DNA of 64,000 bases. Origin: Podocnemis expansa (lineage: Eukaryota; Chordata; Testudines; Podocnemididae). Location of the stretch: assembly GCA_007922195.1 (NCBI GenBank), contig ML682005.1, positions 41,098,531-41,162,530 on the forward strand. The letters are read 5' to 3'. Position 1 is the stretch's first letter. Each line of letters starts with the position of its first letter. Made by a program: the position numbers and the translations under genes. Shown here piece after piece: positions 38,126 through 49,860 of this stretch. The notes below the pieces were generated by a model, which was not told where the DNA came from, searched no databases, and saw nothing but the letters and a program-made list of their open reading frames with translations.

Positions 38126-39084
38126 ATTCAGCCAGCCACGCCACTTGGGGTAGGTCTTCATTGCACAGTTAACCTAGATGATTGGCCCTAGACCCAAGCA
38201 CTGGGTTTAGCTTAGCCCAGGTGCAAATGTTGCCATTGCAAAAAAAGACCCTATCTTCATTGCTGTGCCCTCATTGTCTCTGCACTCATGTGTGTATCTG
38301 AGCGCACATTCCACAGTTCTTTGTGTTGAGATGCTCTGAAATTCTTCCCCAATCAACTGTGAGGGACACTTGTCTGTCCTTTAGGAGTAAGGAGAATTGT
38401 GAGAAGACACCAGAGGAGTCTGCATCCTCATTGCAAAATGGGTGAGGTCCAGCCTAAGCTAAAGTAAAGGTTGGACTCTAAACCACCCCACTCCCAGCTG
38501 AAGCTGTCAGCTAGCCTGACTTAAAGCTTCCAGATTAGAAGTTTCTCCTGTGTGGATGTTAGAGAGATTTGGGGTAAAAACCTGGGATAAGCCTGCACTG
38601 AAGACACACCCTAGCAGCTGGATAAGCTCCACCAAAGCCTTCCCTTTTTAATCATATGTTTATAGCACAAACAACTGCCAGAGTCATCTGAGGCTCACAT
38701 CTGACCAAACCTGACTGGTAAATGGGAACAGCTGTGTAGGGGTGGAAGCAGGAGAGATGGCCTGAGGCAGGATGGGTACAGGATTAGAATGCCACACCCA
38801 CCTTCTCTTACACATTCCTGACTCGAGAGCCTGAAGAAGTTCTGATGGGGTCAGGATTAAGCCTGTATTCTAAGCCTTGCATTTAGTCATAGATGGGGGG
38901 GCATCAAAGGTACATTTTGTCTTTAACCTTCCTGTCCTTAATTATATTCCTAGTTCAGGGTAGAATTTACATTTTTTGCTTTTTAGCCACAGTTTGAAGT
39001 TGACACACACACACAGAAAGTCTGTTAAAGAAGGATGACAAGTGACTGCTGGGGAAGGCAAGTGTTAGTTGCATGTATGAAACA

Positions 39085-39212
39085 CTATTGTTGAGGCCTG
39101 ACCTGAAAAAGAGCCCTGTGTATCTTGAAAGCTTGTCTCTTTCACCAAGATAATTTGGTCTATCCACCTCATGTCTCTAACAGGCTGGAACTTACACAGC
39201 TACACCACCATT
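39085..39212 (+). repeat. Penelope-like repeat type 2, single unit with hammerhead-like region
   Basis: The order is 'ctgaaaaagagccctgtgta', 'cttgaaagcttgtctctttcacc', 'ggtctatccacctcatgtctctaa', 'ctggaacttacacagctacaccacc'. It is the plus-strand version of the right half of 33128-33322. Ends approximate. Confidence 0.65.
39103..39140 (+). ncRNA. Hammerhead-like motif, decayed (type 2 repeat)
   Basis: CTGAAAA (39103-39109; the consensus CUGANGA has G at position 8) is followed by an extra A, a weak hairpin, GAAA (39127-39130), and GC-TTGT-C before TC. One core base and much of stem II are changed, so this is a relic. Confidence 0.35.
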
Positions 39213-39481
39213 AATGTCTGTCAGGAAAAGTGCCATCAGTTTCAGTGGCAGTTTGAACTGAAGACCATAGTAATTCTGTTCCATTTAGGCTGTAAGCAAG
39301 TTCTCAATTTTAGTCTACTGGTGCATTCTTTAAGGGTCTCTCTTCTAAAACTCCTCACTAAAAAGGTTCACACCAGTGCCACAAGACAGAGGATCAGCAA
39401 GCGATAAAGGCAACTACTCAGGTGCAAACATGTTACTGGATTGGGCCCTAGATGAATGTTAGTAGATACAGATTTCTAGCA

Positions 39482-39857
39482 CAGTGGTTCAACTTTTCTT
39501 GGCTGCTGTACTCCTTTGAAGGGTCTGATTTGTCTTGCCTACCTTAAGTTTCACTTCACTTAAAAACTACTCTCTTACAAAACCAGACACAGAAATACAG
39601 AAGTGCCACAGCACACTATTACTGAAAAAAATCACTTACTTCCTCATTTTTACCATGTAATTATAGAAAAAATCCAACTGGAATATAAATATTGTACTTA
39701 TACTTAAGTGTATAGTAACATACAGCTGCATAGACAAGTATTGTCTGTTTGAAGTTTTAGTTTGTACCAACTTCGCTAGTACAAAACTAGGTAAATATCT
39801 AGACGAGTTGATGTATCCTCTGGAAGACCTCTGTATACCCCTGGTTGAGAACCACTG
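39482..39857. mobile_element. Non-autonomous hAT-like element with perfect 8-bp target duplication
   Basis: The left end CAGTGGTTCAACTTTTC and the inverted right end CAGTGGTTCTCAACC are terminal repeats. The duplication ttctagca is exact (39474-39481 and 39858-39865). 376 bp, AT-rich, no transposase. Confidence 0.93.
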
Positions 39858-40330
39858 TTCTAGCAAACAGGGATCTTGCAACGTTTGCAGAAACCATATT
39901 TAACATTGTAACCACATCAGCAAAAACGTGCCGTATTCATCAGCAAGAGGTTGGCACTGGTAACTAGATTTTTAATATGTATTTTGCTGAGTAGTCAGAA
40001 CCCCATAATCGTTTCTGTATTATTGGTATGACAAGCAGTCGCTCATCATGTACCCGAGGACAGGACATAGCATAGCATGTTGCCACATGCACATCTCCTA
40101 CAGACATCCTCCCCTGGCTGCAGCAATAGCTCCCAAGTTCTCCAGGAAACAGCCAGTTCATTTCTGTGGTGTAAGCAGCACTGCTCCATGGACAGCTCGA
40201 TTATGCTTGGTATAGCAAGGTCATAACCCAATTATAGTAATAATCACTGCTCTTGGCCCTGGCCCTGTCACAGAACCTGTACATATTAGGAAGATGGAAT
40301 CAACCATTTCTGAACAGGAAGCGCTTGAAG

Positions 40331-40461
40331 TAGAGCCCTGCAAATCTGCGGATATCTGCATTATATCTGCATCCACGGATACAACACGGATATCCGTGGA
40401 CCATTTCTTGCCGATGCATTTCGGATACGGATCCATGTATTTGTATCCATGCAGGGCTCTA
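40331..40461. mobile_element. 131-bp MITE with perfect termini and perfect 8-bp target duplication
   Basis: Both ends are TAGAGCCCTGCA in inverted orientation. gcttgaag flanks both sides exactly (40323-40330 and 40462-40469). The interior holds 'ggatatc' and 'ggatccatg' palindromes and folds as a hairpin. Eight-base duplication suggests a hAT relative. Confidence 0.95.
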
Positions 40462-42157
40462 GCTTGAAGGCTTGAGTGCCTTAAAAGTTTTCCACAAAGT
40501 ATCTTGTGGGTAAGTGGAAGGAAAAAAGATGTCAGTCATTTCTCCCCTCTCTCACCATCCTCAGATTAAGTCTGTCACACATACTTCTTTCCCTCCTCTG
40601 AACCTGTTGCAAAATGTACTGAATTTACTGTTTGCTGAGTGGAACCCCTTGTTTTTTGTCTGTTTAGCTCAACACTTACTTGGCATATTGGTGCTGCCAA
40701 GACTACAGGACCTAGAACAACTGACCAGTTAATGCACAAGTTTCATAGATGAGACCACTTAAAGGAGCCTTTCCAGTATCCGAATGAATGCATACAAGAG
40801 GCCTCGCGAAATATGTTTCTGGTTTGCCGTGATAACCAGTTTTAGTTGCCCATTGCCTAGCTCCACTGCAGACATGTAATGAAGAAGTACCCTCTGGCAA
40901 CTAAAATAAAAGTTGCTGGAGCCTAGCTGTGAGCCAATTTTGTCCACCCTGGCTTACCCAAAAAATGGGGAAGATATTACCCTATTTGCTTGACACTGAT
41001 AGTGCTATAGGTGTCATAAAATACACAAAAACAGATAGTACCTGCTTGGAAGTGCTCAAGTGTTTTTGGAGGATAAGCCTATTGAACCAATTATGTAAAC
41101 TATCTTTATATAACAAGTTGTTGTGGGCTTTTTCTTTATAAACATTGAAACTGGATTTTGTAGAAATCCAGAAATAAAACATGGCTAATCTAGAATGATC
41201 AAAGTCAATCTTGCTTTGGCCTCTTGTCTTAATCTAAGATGGCAGCAACATGTTGTGGTTTTCTCCAAGTCTGTACTACATTTGGTTTGGATACAAACCA
41301 CTTCTGTTTTGAAGATTAGACCAAGAAATTAAATAAATGCATTCTAACCTCACACTATTTTTGACAGAGTTAATTTTAGTTTGACTATTTACCAGCGATA
41401 TGATCTGAATTCAGGGAGAATTCAAAAACACTGCGTAACATCTATGCTAAAATCCTGCAGGTTCAAAGCACCACATTTTAAGTTGAGTACCTGAACAGTG
41501 GTTAAAAAATGAAAAATTTTAAAACTTGGATTTTCAAAGAGCTTTCAGCTGTGGAAAGCTATGATCTATCATAAAGGTACAAAGTCAGGCTACTGAGGAT
41601 TGACTGGCATCACTTACACACCTATCTTACTCACAGGGAAGAGAACAGGGAGTAAGAACCACCCTCTAAGATTTTCACTCTCTTTAAAGAGGACTAGTAA
41701 AAGCAAACTTGTTTTTACTGATATGATAAATGTCAGAACACAATACTATACCGTGTAAACCTTTAAACCTGTGGTAAAAAACTGTGTTTAGCTGCAGAAT
41801 GCTTAGGTGAACATGTAATGTTTCAGCTTCTAAAGTGTTTGTACAGCAGTAACATTGATTTCTTTGAGGGGGAAAACCCCAGTCAACTAAAAAAACATTT
41901 TTGCAGCTGAGTGTGTTCTGCACAGACATGTTCCCATAACAAGCGGATATATTAGCAGGACAAACCACAAGCTGCTTGAGTGTTTCTCTACCCTGGCAAT
42001 TGTCTTTAATAGGAGAGAGTTGCTGGGAGGACTATTTGACTTCTGCATGTCAGAAATCCAAAACATATTCTTCAATCCATCTATATAGTATTCATTGTAC
42101 AGGAGAAGAGCACTATTTCTAAAGAGCTGTGCTCTGTAGTAGAAGGTCTGACTATAT

Positions 42158-42303
42158 CAGTTCTCAACCTGCAGTCCAATCAGCACACAGCTGCGGACCA
42201 CGTGGCATCCTTAGAGCCAAACAGGTAGGATATATGTTATATGGCCACAGCCTGCATCACACACAGAGAGCTGGCACAATGATAAATACTTTGAGAATCA
42301 CTG
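42158..42303. mobile_element. Degraded short hAT-like element
   Basis: The left end cagttctcaacc and the right end tttgagaatcactg are inverted. The inside is decayed and the flanks match poorly. Confidence 0.6.
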
Positions 42304-42851
42304 CTCTGTATCAAGACTCGAACTTTATTTTTTGTGCACAGGATACACTAGAATGTGACTGTTAGAAGCATACTAAAAGTCTAATTATTGCATTTGATAG
42401 AACAAAGAATAACTGAATATTAATTTTGCTTCATCCAAATCAAAGTGGGATAATAGATGTAACATACATATAACTATTTATTACTACTTCAGTTTTATGA
42501 TTGCCTGTAACAAATGTGACTGTTTATTGTACAAGTCTGTTACAATCGATAGCGGCTTTTAATAAAAAGGTAATCAACTTGACAAAGCAGAGCAGAACAC
42601 TGCCATTTTCCCTCATACTGTCAGCAACCTGTCATTGCACCTCATGCAAACAACACTGCAGTTCTGACATACCTAACCACAAATAAAGAAAAATCTCATT
42701 TTGTGATAAGAGGATTTGGCAACTAAGTTTCTTCTGAAGATGTATTTCTTTTACAGTCATTTAAAAAAAAAAGGAGGGAAAAAGCAAGCAAGAAAGTCAC
42801 TCTAGAAACATTGACAGTCTTTCTACCTTTAATCAAGAGGAAATAAGGTAA

Positions 42852-43139
42852 GGCTACTGCTACACTACCATTTAAAAACTGACATAACATCTCTCTCAAG
42901 GATGTGAATTTAGCCACTCCCCAAGCAACATAACTAATGTCAGCTTAAGCACCACTGTGGACACTGCTCTGTCAGCAGAAGAGCTCCTTCTGCTAACGCA
43001 ACTACCAGTCAAGAGGGCTGGAGTAATTAAGCTGACAGGAGAGCTTGCTCCAGTTGATTTAGAGCAATGACATTAGAAAGTTTAGAAGAGCACAGCTGTA
43101 TCACTTCAGATACACCACCATAAACTCTCTAGTGCAGCC
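42852..43139. mobile_element. MITE of the GGCTATGTCTA family, older copy
   Basis: The left ggctactgctacactacc and the right ctctagtgcagcc are inverted. Interior words 'ctgtggacactgctctgtcagcag' and 'ctgacaggagagct' match 6684-6917. Confidence 0.7.
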
Positions 43140-44614
43140 ACAACCTAAGTGCATGAGGATCGGGAGGGACAAAATTGGCTCACAGCGAGGTGTCAGCAAT
43201 TTTACTGTTGGTCACCATAGGCACTCCTCCATTACGTTTCTGCAGTGGCACTAAGCACCAGGTTATTAGAAGTGGTCGCCATGGCAACCCAAAACATACA
43301 TTTTTCAAGGCCTGGTAAAGATCATACGCATCACTGCCTCAAAATTTGACAAGATAGAGATGAAGTATTATAAACCTTAAAAACAAAACCTTTAATAGTG
43401 AGAACTGAGTCAAGTGATTTCCTTTCTTCCCTCCCTCTGGTTTTTATATGGACTTTTTAAAAGCTTACAACATTCCACAATTTCCTGCTGGATAGAAAAG
43501 GAAGGGAGACTTATAGTCTCAATACATATCCTTCCATTTAGGCTTGGATTTGAAAAAATGAAAATTACTGAAAAAAATCCAAAAATTTCTTTTTTCTTAC
43601 ACAGTTTAAAAAACAGCCATTATTTTAGGAGGTCTTTGTTGTCCACCCTGGAAGTGGTAATAGTGAACAAAAGCCTCACAATGGGTTGCTCTCAAAAAGT
43701 TTGCTATGTAGTGCATCATATCTGTGCATGGAACTTCATCCTCAAAAATAAAGTTAACAGACCCCATTCTTGGAGGATCTGAAAGTCCAAATGGAGAGGA
43801 AGTGCATTAAGAAGAACGTGTGTGTGTATGTTTTCTACCAGCAATCTGGAGTTTTTAAAGCTTAGGTAAGAGGGTGCAGGGGAGGGAGGGGAGGAAATGC
43901 AGCGTGAAGAAGGGAAGAATCCTTTTTAAATTGTTTCCAGAAGCCAGTCATCTGAAGTAGCATCTTCAAAGATAAAAGGATACTCTGCTTTCTGCCAACC
44001 TGATAGAGGGGTAAATATTGAGTATTGGATGCATAAGAGAATAGAAGTTATGACCTGTCAAGGTTACTTCTGATTATGAATCTGAAAAGTTTCTCTTGAG
44101 CTACAGATGTAGATAATATCTGCTTCAGTAGACTGTAGGTATCTTGGTTTTTATCCTCTGAAGAAAGCCACAGAAGAGCAAAAGGAGTCAAGAATGTAAA
44201 TTATTCTTCAATATCTAACTAGAGGAATATATTAACAGGTTCCCAAAGAAGGTTCTCTACCACTGTCCTACCCAGCAGCAGAACGTAAAGCCCTTGTGAA
44301 TTTCTTTTCAGAGGGATAGAGGAAAATAAGGAAGAGAGCAGACAGGGAGAAATACTAAAGATTTAATCCATTAACCCCATCTGAGGGTGCAAGTGACCTT
44401 TGAGAAGGCACCAGGTCACCATACTACAGCAAGCCACTTGCCCTACAAAAATCAGTTTCAACTTGTTTTAAAGGAGTATTTCATAGCAGCATAACACCAA
44501 TCATTCTGTTAAGGGCTTTTAGCCAGAGAATCTATAGCTTTGAATATTCCCACTGGATAAACATAGGATATTAAATGTTCAGGGAATCAAGTTGCAGATG
44601 TTGAAAAAACACAC

Positions 44615-44697
44615 TAAGGCCAGATCCTCAGATGGCATACTCCACTGAAGTCAAAAAAGCTGAAATGAGTGACACCAGCTGAAAATCTGACCTTAAT
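44615..44697. repeat. Short palindromic repeat, relative of 24158
   Basis: 'ggccagatcctcagatggcatactccactgaagtc' is followed by its rough inverted partner 'gtgacaccagctgaaaatctgacc'. Confidence 0.55.
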
Positions 44698-47634
44698 TTT
44701 TCTATGTAGCTTGGAGGTTGCCAACACTGGTAAGATACACAAGTCTATTTTTTTTTAATGTCACTTATTTCTGGTATTGGCAAGGCAGGAATAGAGGCCA
44801 AGAATCAGATCGCTTGCTCTCAGGGGACATACAAAAGGATATGAAATGGGACTCAAGATTGCTTGTTTCCTTAGAGGCAACCACAGAAAATGCATGTGGT
44901 TCAGTACTACTTTTATACATACAGCATCTTTCAGCCAATGATTGCAAAGTGGTTAAAATGAGACTTTTAGTATGAAAAACAGGCAGAGATTGAGGATTTG
45001 ATCCAACACTCATTTAAGTCAGCAGAAAGATTCCTTTTCCTTTAGTGAAAAATAGGCCGAGGATGCCATAATACAAGGTCCAAGAACAAGCGGCAAGAAC
45101 CTACTTAAATTTCCTCTCATAGGAGCCTCATCTCCTTTTCTATCTCTTGCCATGCAGCAGGGACCTGAAAATTCAAGCGTCTCTTATCTAGTAGTCTGAA
45201 CAGATATTGTCTCACATAACGTATGCAACATCCCACAATCTCTCCAAACAGAAAAATCAGAAGCAACTTTCTCCAGTTTTTTGAGGCCTTCAAAGCAATG
45301 TTTAACTTCATATTCAGGTGTTCATATTCAGTCTTAACTAGTCTGTAGAAATTCCACCTTTACTTTTCATAGGGAGTAAATCTGAATCATACATACACTA
45401 GCAATATACTAGATTGCTGGGTCTTTATGGAACTGGATTTTTACCTGCTCAAGAGAAGATGGGATGGCTCCTGAAGAAACTTAATTAAATTTGTCAGGTG
45501 TCCCACTGCAATTTTGGGGAGCTCCTACAAATCTTGTTCAGGAATTAAGGGAAAAGCCAAAGAAAATGGCTTCTCTCTTGCTTATGTTCTCCATTAAAAG
45601 ACATTTCACCCTTCTAAGATCTGCCTTCATCAGGGAACTCCTGGATCCCAAGCGAATTACACCCTCTGGTTCAGGATTTTATACTGCACCCCCCTGAATC
45701 TCTCTGACAGGCCAAAAATAGCTGAGAAAACACAAGTTCTCATACTCAACTTTCTAGTTCTCAAGACAGGTTTTGACAGGCATCATGCTTACAAACTAAA
45801 GGCAACTAGATTTGAAGTATTTAAAAATCTGGCTCTGCACAGCTGCCAGGAACAGTCACAATCACTATGGTCTTTAAGTGATCGTTTAGCCACAAGAGTA
45901 AAGCCAAACCAAAGTGGAGAGTATCTGGCATTTCCAGGCGGGTCAGAAGATGGGTCATACCAGGACAAACCAACAGCTTAACTAGCCTGATATCCCACCT
46001 CCGCCAACTGTGGATCATAGATGATTCACCCAAAGGTATAAAAATCTGCATAAATATAGCATAACTTGACTGGTGTAGAGAATTATATGCTGGGAAACAG
46101 TTTCCTCCTGATCCGGGCTGATCAACTTACACCCTGAATTTGAGAATTAGGTACATTCAAATGAAGTAGCTAAGAGCTTCATAGAGAATTAAAAGGAACT
46201 CATAGTAAACAGCAACAAATCACAAGAACTAGCCACATAAGTAACATTCAGTGTTACTATAAATAACAGATAAGAGTTAGACTAATGTCAACATTAAGGT
46301 TGACAATTTAAACATGAAAGTTATTAAAGTCAAGATTAAGACTTCTATCATAACATCAAATCTAGATGCATTCCATGTGTGGTATTATGGCTCACTTATG
46401 GATGTCTATATTCAGTTTGTCCAACATTTAAAGCTTCCATCTTAAGATAGAAGGTATGCGCTTTTCTGATTTCATATGCTCGGCATAAAAATAACCTCTT
46501 GTGATCAGCAGTGAGACTTCCCAACTGCTGCTGCCCCCAGCCATTGAAGCCCTTCCAGAAAACCCCTCTTCCCCACCTGAATGTTCTCACTGTATCAAAC
46601 CCCTCTCCAGAAATTTTCTATCATTAAATCACACATGCAACTGTAGGTAGGCTCATGTGATAAATCTGGAGAGTTTTTGTGGCTGAGAAACAGGCTGTCC
46701 AGTACTTATTACTAGTCAGGTTTGCTTTTTAAAACCACCACAGGAAATAAACATAGATAACTAGCTTACTGCATATTAAATTGGAGAATGAGAATATTAG
46801 CTTGGCCGATCTGCAGATGTTAGGTATGTTTGATTTGAAAATGTAGGTCAAGTGCACTGTATGTATGACCTTCTAATTAAGCATTCATCTGAGCAGGTCT
46901 AGAGGGTTTCTTGAGATACACTGGATGGCTAGAGTACTTCTAAATACATTATGCATTCACAGCAAGCACATCTGAAATAGACTTTAGGGTAGGGAGGCAG
47001 ACAAAAGTTTTCCAAGCCTTCTGACATCCTTCTAACACTACCATACAGGGTGGAGGGTAGAAAATAAAGTGCTGTAGTCTAAACGGATGCCACCTTGAAA
47101 AAGAAATGTCCCAGGTATTAAAGTAGCCTTTCTATTACTACAAGCAACTATTCAAGTTTTGTATATTTTCAAGGGCAGAGGTATGTGCTAGCTGAACTAA
47201 ATCAAACAGTGCTATTAACAACTGTAGTAGATGAAGAGGCCAGGTTTACTACCAACTTAATTTGCGTACATGGTTTCAGAGTGAATCTGGGATGCTGCAT
47301 GAAGTTTTACAAAGGGCTAATTCTGTCGCCCCCCCCCCCCATCTGCACTGTGACTAGTGCTCCCTAAGGACTATTGAAGTACTGGACCTTTTTCCATTCA
47401 AAAGTGGCTGATTGGATTTTGATCAATTTTTTAAACAGAAAAAAACCTCACCTGTTCTTGCTGAAACAACTATAGGCATTTCATCCCAAAAGGATTGTTC
47501 GGGATACAGACACTTGAAAAGAGGATTTTTAAAAGCTGGCTATCCAACACAAGGTTAGGTACACAGCTGCTTTGCAGCAGCCTAATTTTGCAAGTTATGG
47601 TCTTCTAATTTAGAATTCATTCTTTAACAATATT

Positions 47635-47810
47635 TAGCTTTATAGACCCTGCAGATCTCAAAGTGGTTTATAATGGTGTGTGGATATTAGCCCCATTTTA
47701 CAGATGGGGAAACTGAGAAACAGACATTGAGACTTAACCAAAGTCACATAACACGTCAGTGTATACCTGAGAATAGAATCCAGTTTTCTTACTGAGGCCC
47801 TTTTCGCTAG
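47635..47810 (-). repeat. MIR-type SINE relic
   Basis: On the plus strand it reads 'agccccattttacagatggggaaactgag' then 'aaagtcacata' and 'gaatagaatccag', the reverse of the usual MIR core order. Ancient. Confidence 0.8.
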
Positions 47811-48710
47811 AATAAAGGGTCTAACTACCATCAGGTGTGTTCCATGGAAGTATATTTGGCATCATGCACAAAACAAAGAAAAACCTACTGGGTGATTTCA
47901 GAAGGGGGGGGATCAGAGGGCAGGGACTCTGATAATTTACTACTATTACTTGGGAACCGGAAGCATTCGGAATTCCACCTCTCTTGTCTCTGTGAATACT
48001 TAATACATATATAATTTGTGTTTCATTTACAAACACACACCCTGTCATTGATCAGGTTTGGTCCTAAAGCAAGACAGGCAGGTTTGCTCAAGTTCAACAT
48101 TCCCTGGAGGACTTTACAGAAAGCCATGAAGCTCACAAAGAAACAAAAAACAAGAAAACAGCATAACAGCTCAGATGCACTCAGCCTGGGTCTCATCAAC
48201 ACAAAGCACTTTTAGCAGGCTCCCTGGGAACTGGATTCTCCACCCCACAAAGAGGGGGGGGGGAAAAATCACTAGATAATCAGATGATTACAAAAACCCA
48301 AACAAGTTTAAACAGGATTACTGGGCAAACCCACAGAGCTGAAGACGTGCAACAAACATTACAGCACTGACTCAGCCTGGGATCTGTAGAAAAAGCTTGA
48401 AAACTTGAGACCAAAGGCAATTCGGCATTCCGAAGGTGAAGGGGGCGGCGGGACTGAATTCGGATTTGATTCATGCCGGAGGGAGGAAAGAGGGGGAGAT
48501 CTTTTTCCTCTTTTCACAGCTACTTTTACCACGTGCTCCACTAAATTGCCGAACTGGTCTAAAAAGGCGAAACAATAGAGCGTTTTTCCTTCTTAAAAAA
48601 CCTGCCAAACTTTGTGCTCATTCTAGATTCAAACCGTGGCAACTAAAACTTAAACTCCAGCATCACCCCCCCACTTCCCTTCGGGATTAAACAGAGACTG
48701 ACACAATTAA

Positions 48711-48804
48711 GTTTCAAAGGGGGCAGCCGTGTTAGGCTAGTAAAGCAAAAGAAAAAAAGCAAGGAGTCTTGTAGCACTTTAAGGCTCCTTGCTTTTTTTT
48801 TTGA
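48711..48804 (-). repeat. Penelope-like repeat fragment, short inverted pair
   Basis: Begins 'gtttcaaagggggcagccgtgttagg' (terminal part of the family on the minus strand). It then has 'agcaaggagtcttgtagc' and, after a short loop, the inverted 'ggctccttgcttttt'. The ribozyme-like region is absent. Confidence 0.65.
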
Positions 48805-48812
48805 CCCAGCTA

Positions 48813-48945
48813 AGTTTCAAAGGGGCGGCCGCTTTAGTCTAGTTCAGTAAAACAAACCGGGAGTCCTCTGATACTTAAAGGCTCGCAAATTATTTTATTG
48901 AATGAGCTTTCCTGGGAGAAAAATCCCGGCTTCCACCCTGCTGGA
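48813..48945 (-). repeat. Penelope-like repeat with decayed hammerhead-like region
   Basis: On the minus strand it runs from 'ccgggatttttctcccagg' (a hairpin) through GAAAGC (48911-48906) and TCATTC to 'cctttaag' and the family terminus 'cggccgcccctttg'. The CTGATGA core has been lost ('cagggtggaag' in its place). Confidence 0.6.
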
Positions 48946-49329
48946 AACCCGGGCTTTTGTGCAAACAGCAGCTGGGGGGCAGAGGGGGCGACGTGCAGCC
49001 GAAAATTAAGAGTTTACACTGCAGCTTGCCAGGGGAAGCCCCCTCATGGCAGGATCTCCAGGCGGGCTACCCTGGGAGCACTTTTGCACGGCGGGTGCAG
49101 GGATGGGGGGGTGGACCTGCAGAAAGGGGGTGTTGGGGTGACTCTTTTACACCCTCAGCACACCCCAGGCGAGAAGAAAACAGTAGGACCTTTGAGCCAT
49201 GTGATCACAACTACAAAGCGAGCCCAGCGCAGCCCTTTTTTTAAAAAGTTACCACCAGGAGCAAGCAACCTCCCTCCTTCGCAGCCAAAGATTTTGCAGG
49301 GCTGGGGGCGCCTGCGGCGCTCTCCTTAC

Positions 49330-49401
49330 CTTACTCTTCACTTCCACCTCGGTGCAATCGAAACAGCGCAGAGTCTGAGATTTATTAAAGCTCCGATTCA
49401 T
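49330..49401 (-). CDS. PARD6G: PARD6G coding exon 1 (start codon and N-terminus)
   Basis: The minus strand gives ATG at 49401-49399 in a good initiation context (A at -3) and 24 codons, MNRSFNKSQTLR then CFDCTEVEVKSK, ending exactly at a GTAAGG donor (49329-49324). The reading joins in phase 0 to exon 2 (FGAEF). The MNRSF start and the VEVKSK ending before FGAEFRRF are the N-terminus of Par-6 family proteins. The conserved lysines here open the PB1 domain that docks on atypical PKC. The start was chosen over any in-frame upstream ATG because family members begin here. The frame is also open upstream to 49743, see findings. The exon sits inside a CpG-rich block, typical of a housekeeping-type promoter. 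Confidence 0.95.
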
Positions 49402-49745
49402 CTTCCCGGTCCCCGGCGTAGCCCCCCGCCGCCCTCGCTCCACAAGGGCTGGATCCGCCGCCTCCCACGGGGGGAAAGTTGCTCCCGAGCTGCGCGGGGC
49501 GGCCGCGGCTGAAGGCGGCTCGCTGGGCCCGGCCCCCGGCGGCTCCTTCACTTTGTCCCAGCTGCTGGCCCGCCCACCCCGCTCCCAGCTCCCGGCTCCC
49601 GGCTCCCGGCTCCCGCCAGCCACAATCCTCCGCTCCGCTCCGCCCGCCCGCCTCCCGGAACCTCCCCCGGCCGGCCACGCCTCTCCCGCCGGCTTCCTCC
49701 CCGCCTGCAGGCGGAGCGCTGGCTGGGGTCTCCCCGATAGCAAAG
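49402..49745 (-). promoter_or_regulatory. PARD6G: PARD6G CpG-rich promoter and 5' UTR region
   Basis: Very GC-rich and CpG-dense, with many 'ccgcc', 'ggcggg' (Sp1-like) words and a run of three near-identical 'cccggct' units at about 49583-49610. No TATA box is evident. CpG density remains high through exon 1 and for a few hundred bases into intron 1. The left boundary on the genome side is the hAT-like element that starts at 49724. Transcription start sites cannot be placed from sequence. Confidence 0.75.
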
Positions 49746-49769
49746 CCTGGGAAGGAGGCGAGGGACGCG

Positions 49770-49858
49770 AAAAATAAATCTGGTGGTCTTAAAGTGTTAC
49801 ACGACTCCTTGGGGTTTTTTTTTGCTGGACTACACTAACACAGCTCTCCCTTTGGAAA
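49770..49858 (+). repeat. Penelope-like repeat, 3' part only
   Basis: 'aaataaatctggtggtctta', 'cgactccttgggg', a T-run and 'actacactaacacagctctccctttgg' follow the same order as the right half of 51771-51932. The ribozyme-like part is missing. Nested in the hAT-like element. Confidence 0.7.
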
Positions 49859-49860
49859 AG

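Larger units (their letters stand above)
29159..49329 (-). other. PARD6G: PARD6G intron 1, about 20.2 kb
   Basis: Bounded by the exon 1 donor GTAAGG (49329-49324) and the exon 2 acceptor AG (29160-29159). It contains hAT-like elements, Penelope-like repeats, MITE pieces and MIR/L3 relics listed separately. No internal exon is evident. Stretches with nothing recognised: 29162-29634, 29879-32089, 33323-34719, 35991-36749, 36916-37471, 38126-39084, 39213-39481, 40462-42157, 42304-42851, 43140-44614, 44698-47632, 47811-48710 and 48946-49323. Confidence 0.85.

Noticed and set aside
43414..43782. 122-codon plus-strand frame
   Set aside because: No domain, AT-rich, no splice or promoter context; likely chance in intron 1.
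48898..49512. 204-codon plus-strand frame across the CpG island
   Set aside because: It runs antisense through the exon 1 promoter region and a Penelope-like repeat; low-complexity Pro/Arg/Gly content and no recognisable domain. A composition effect.
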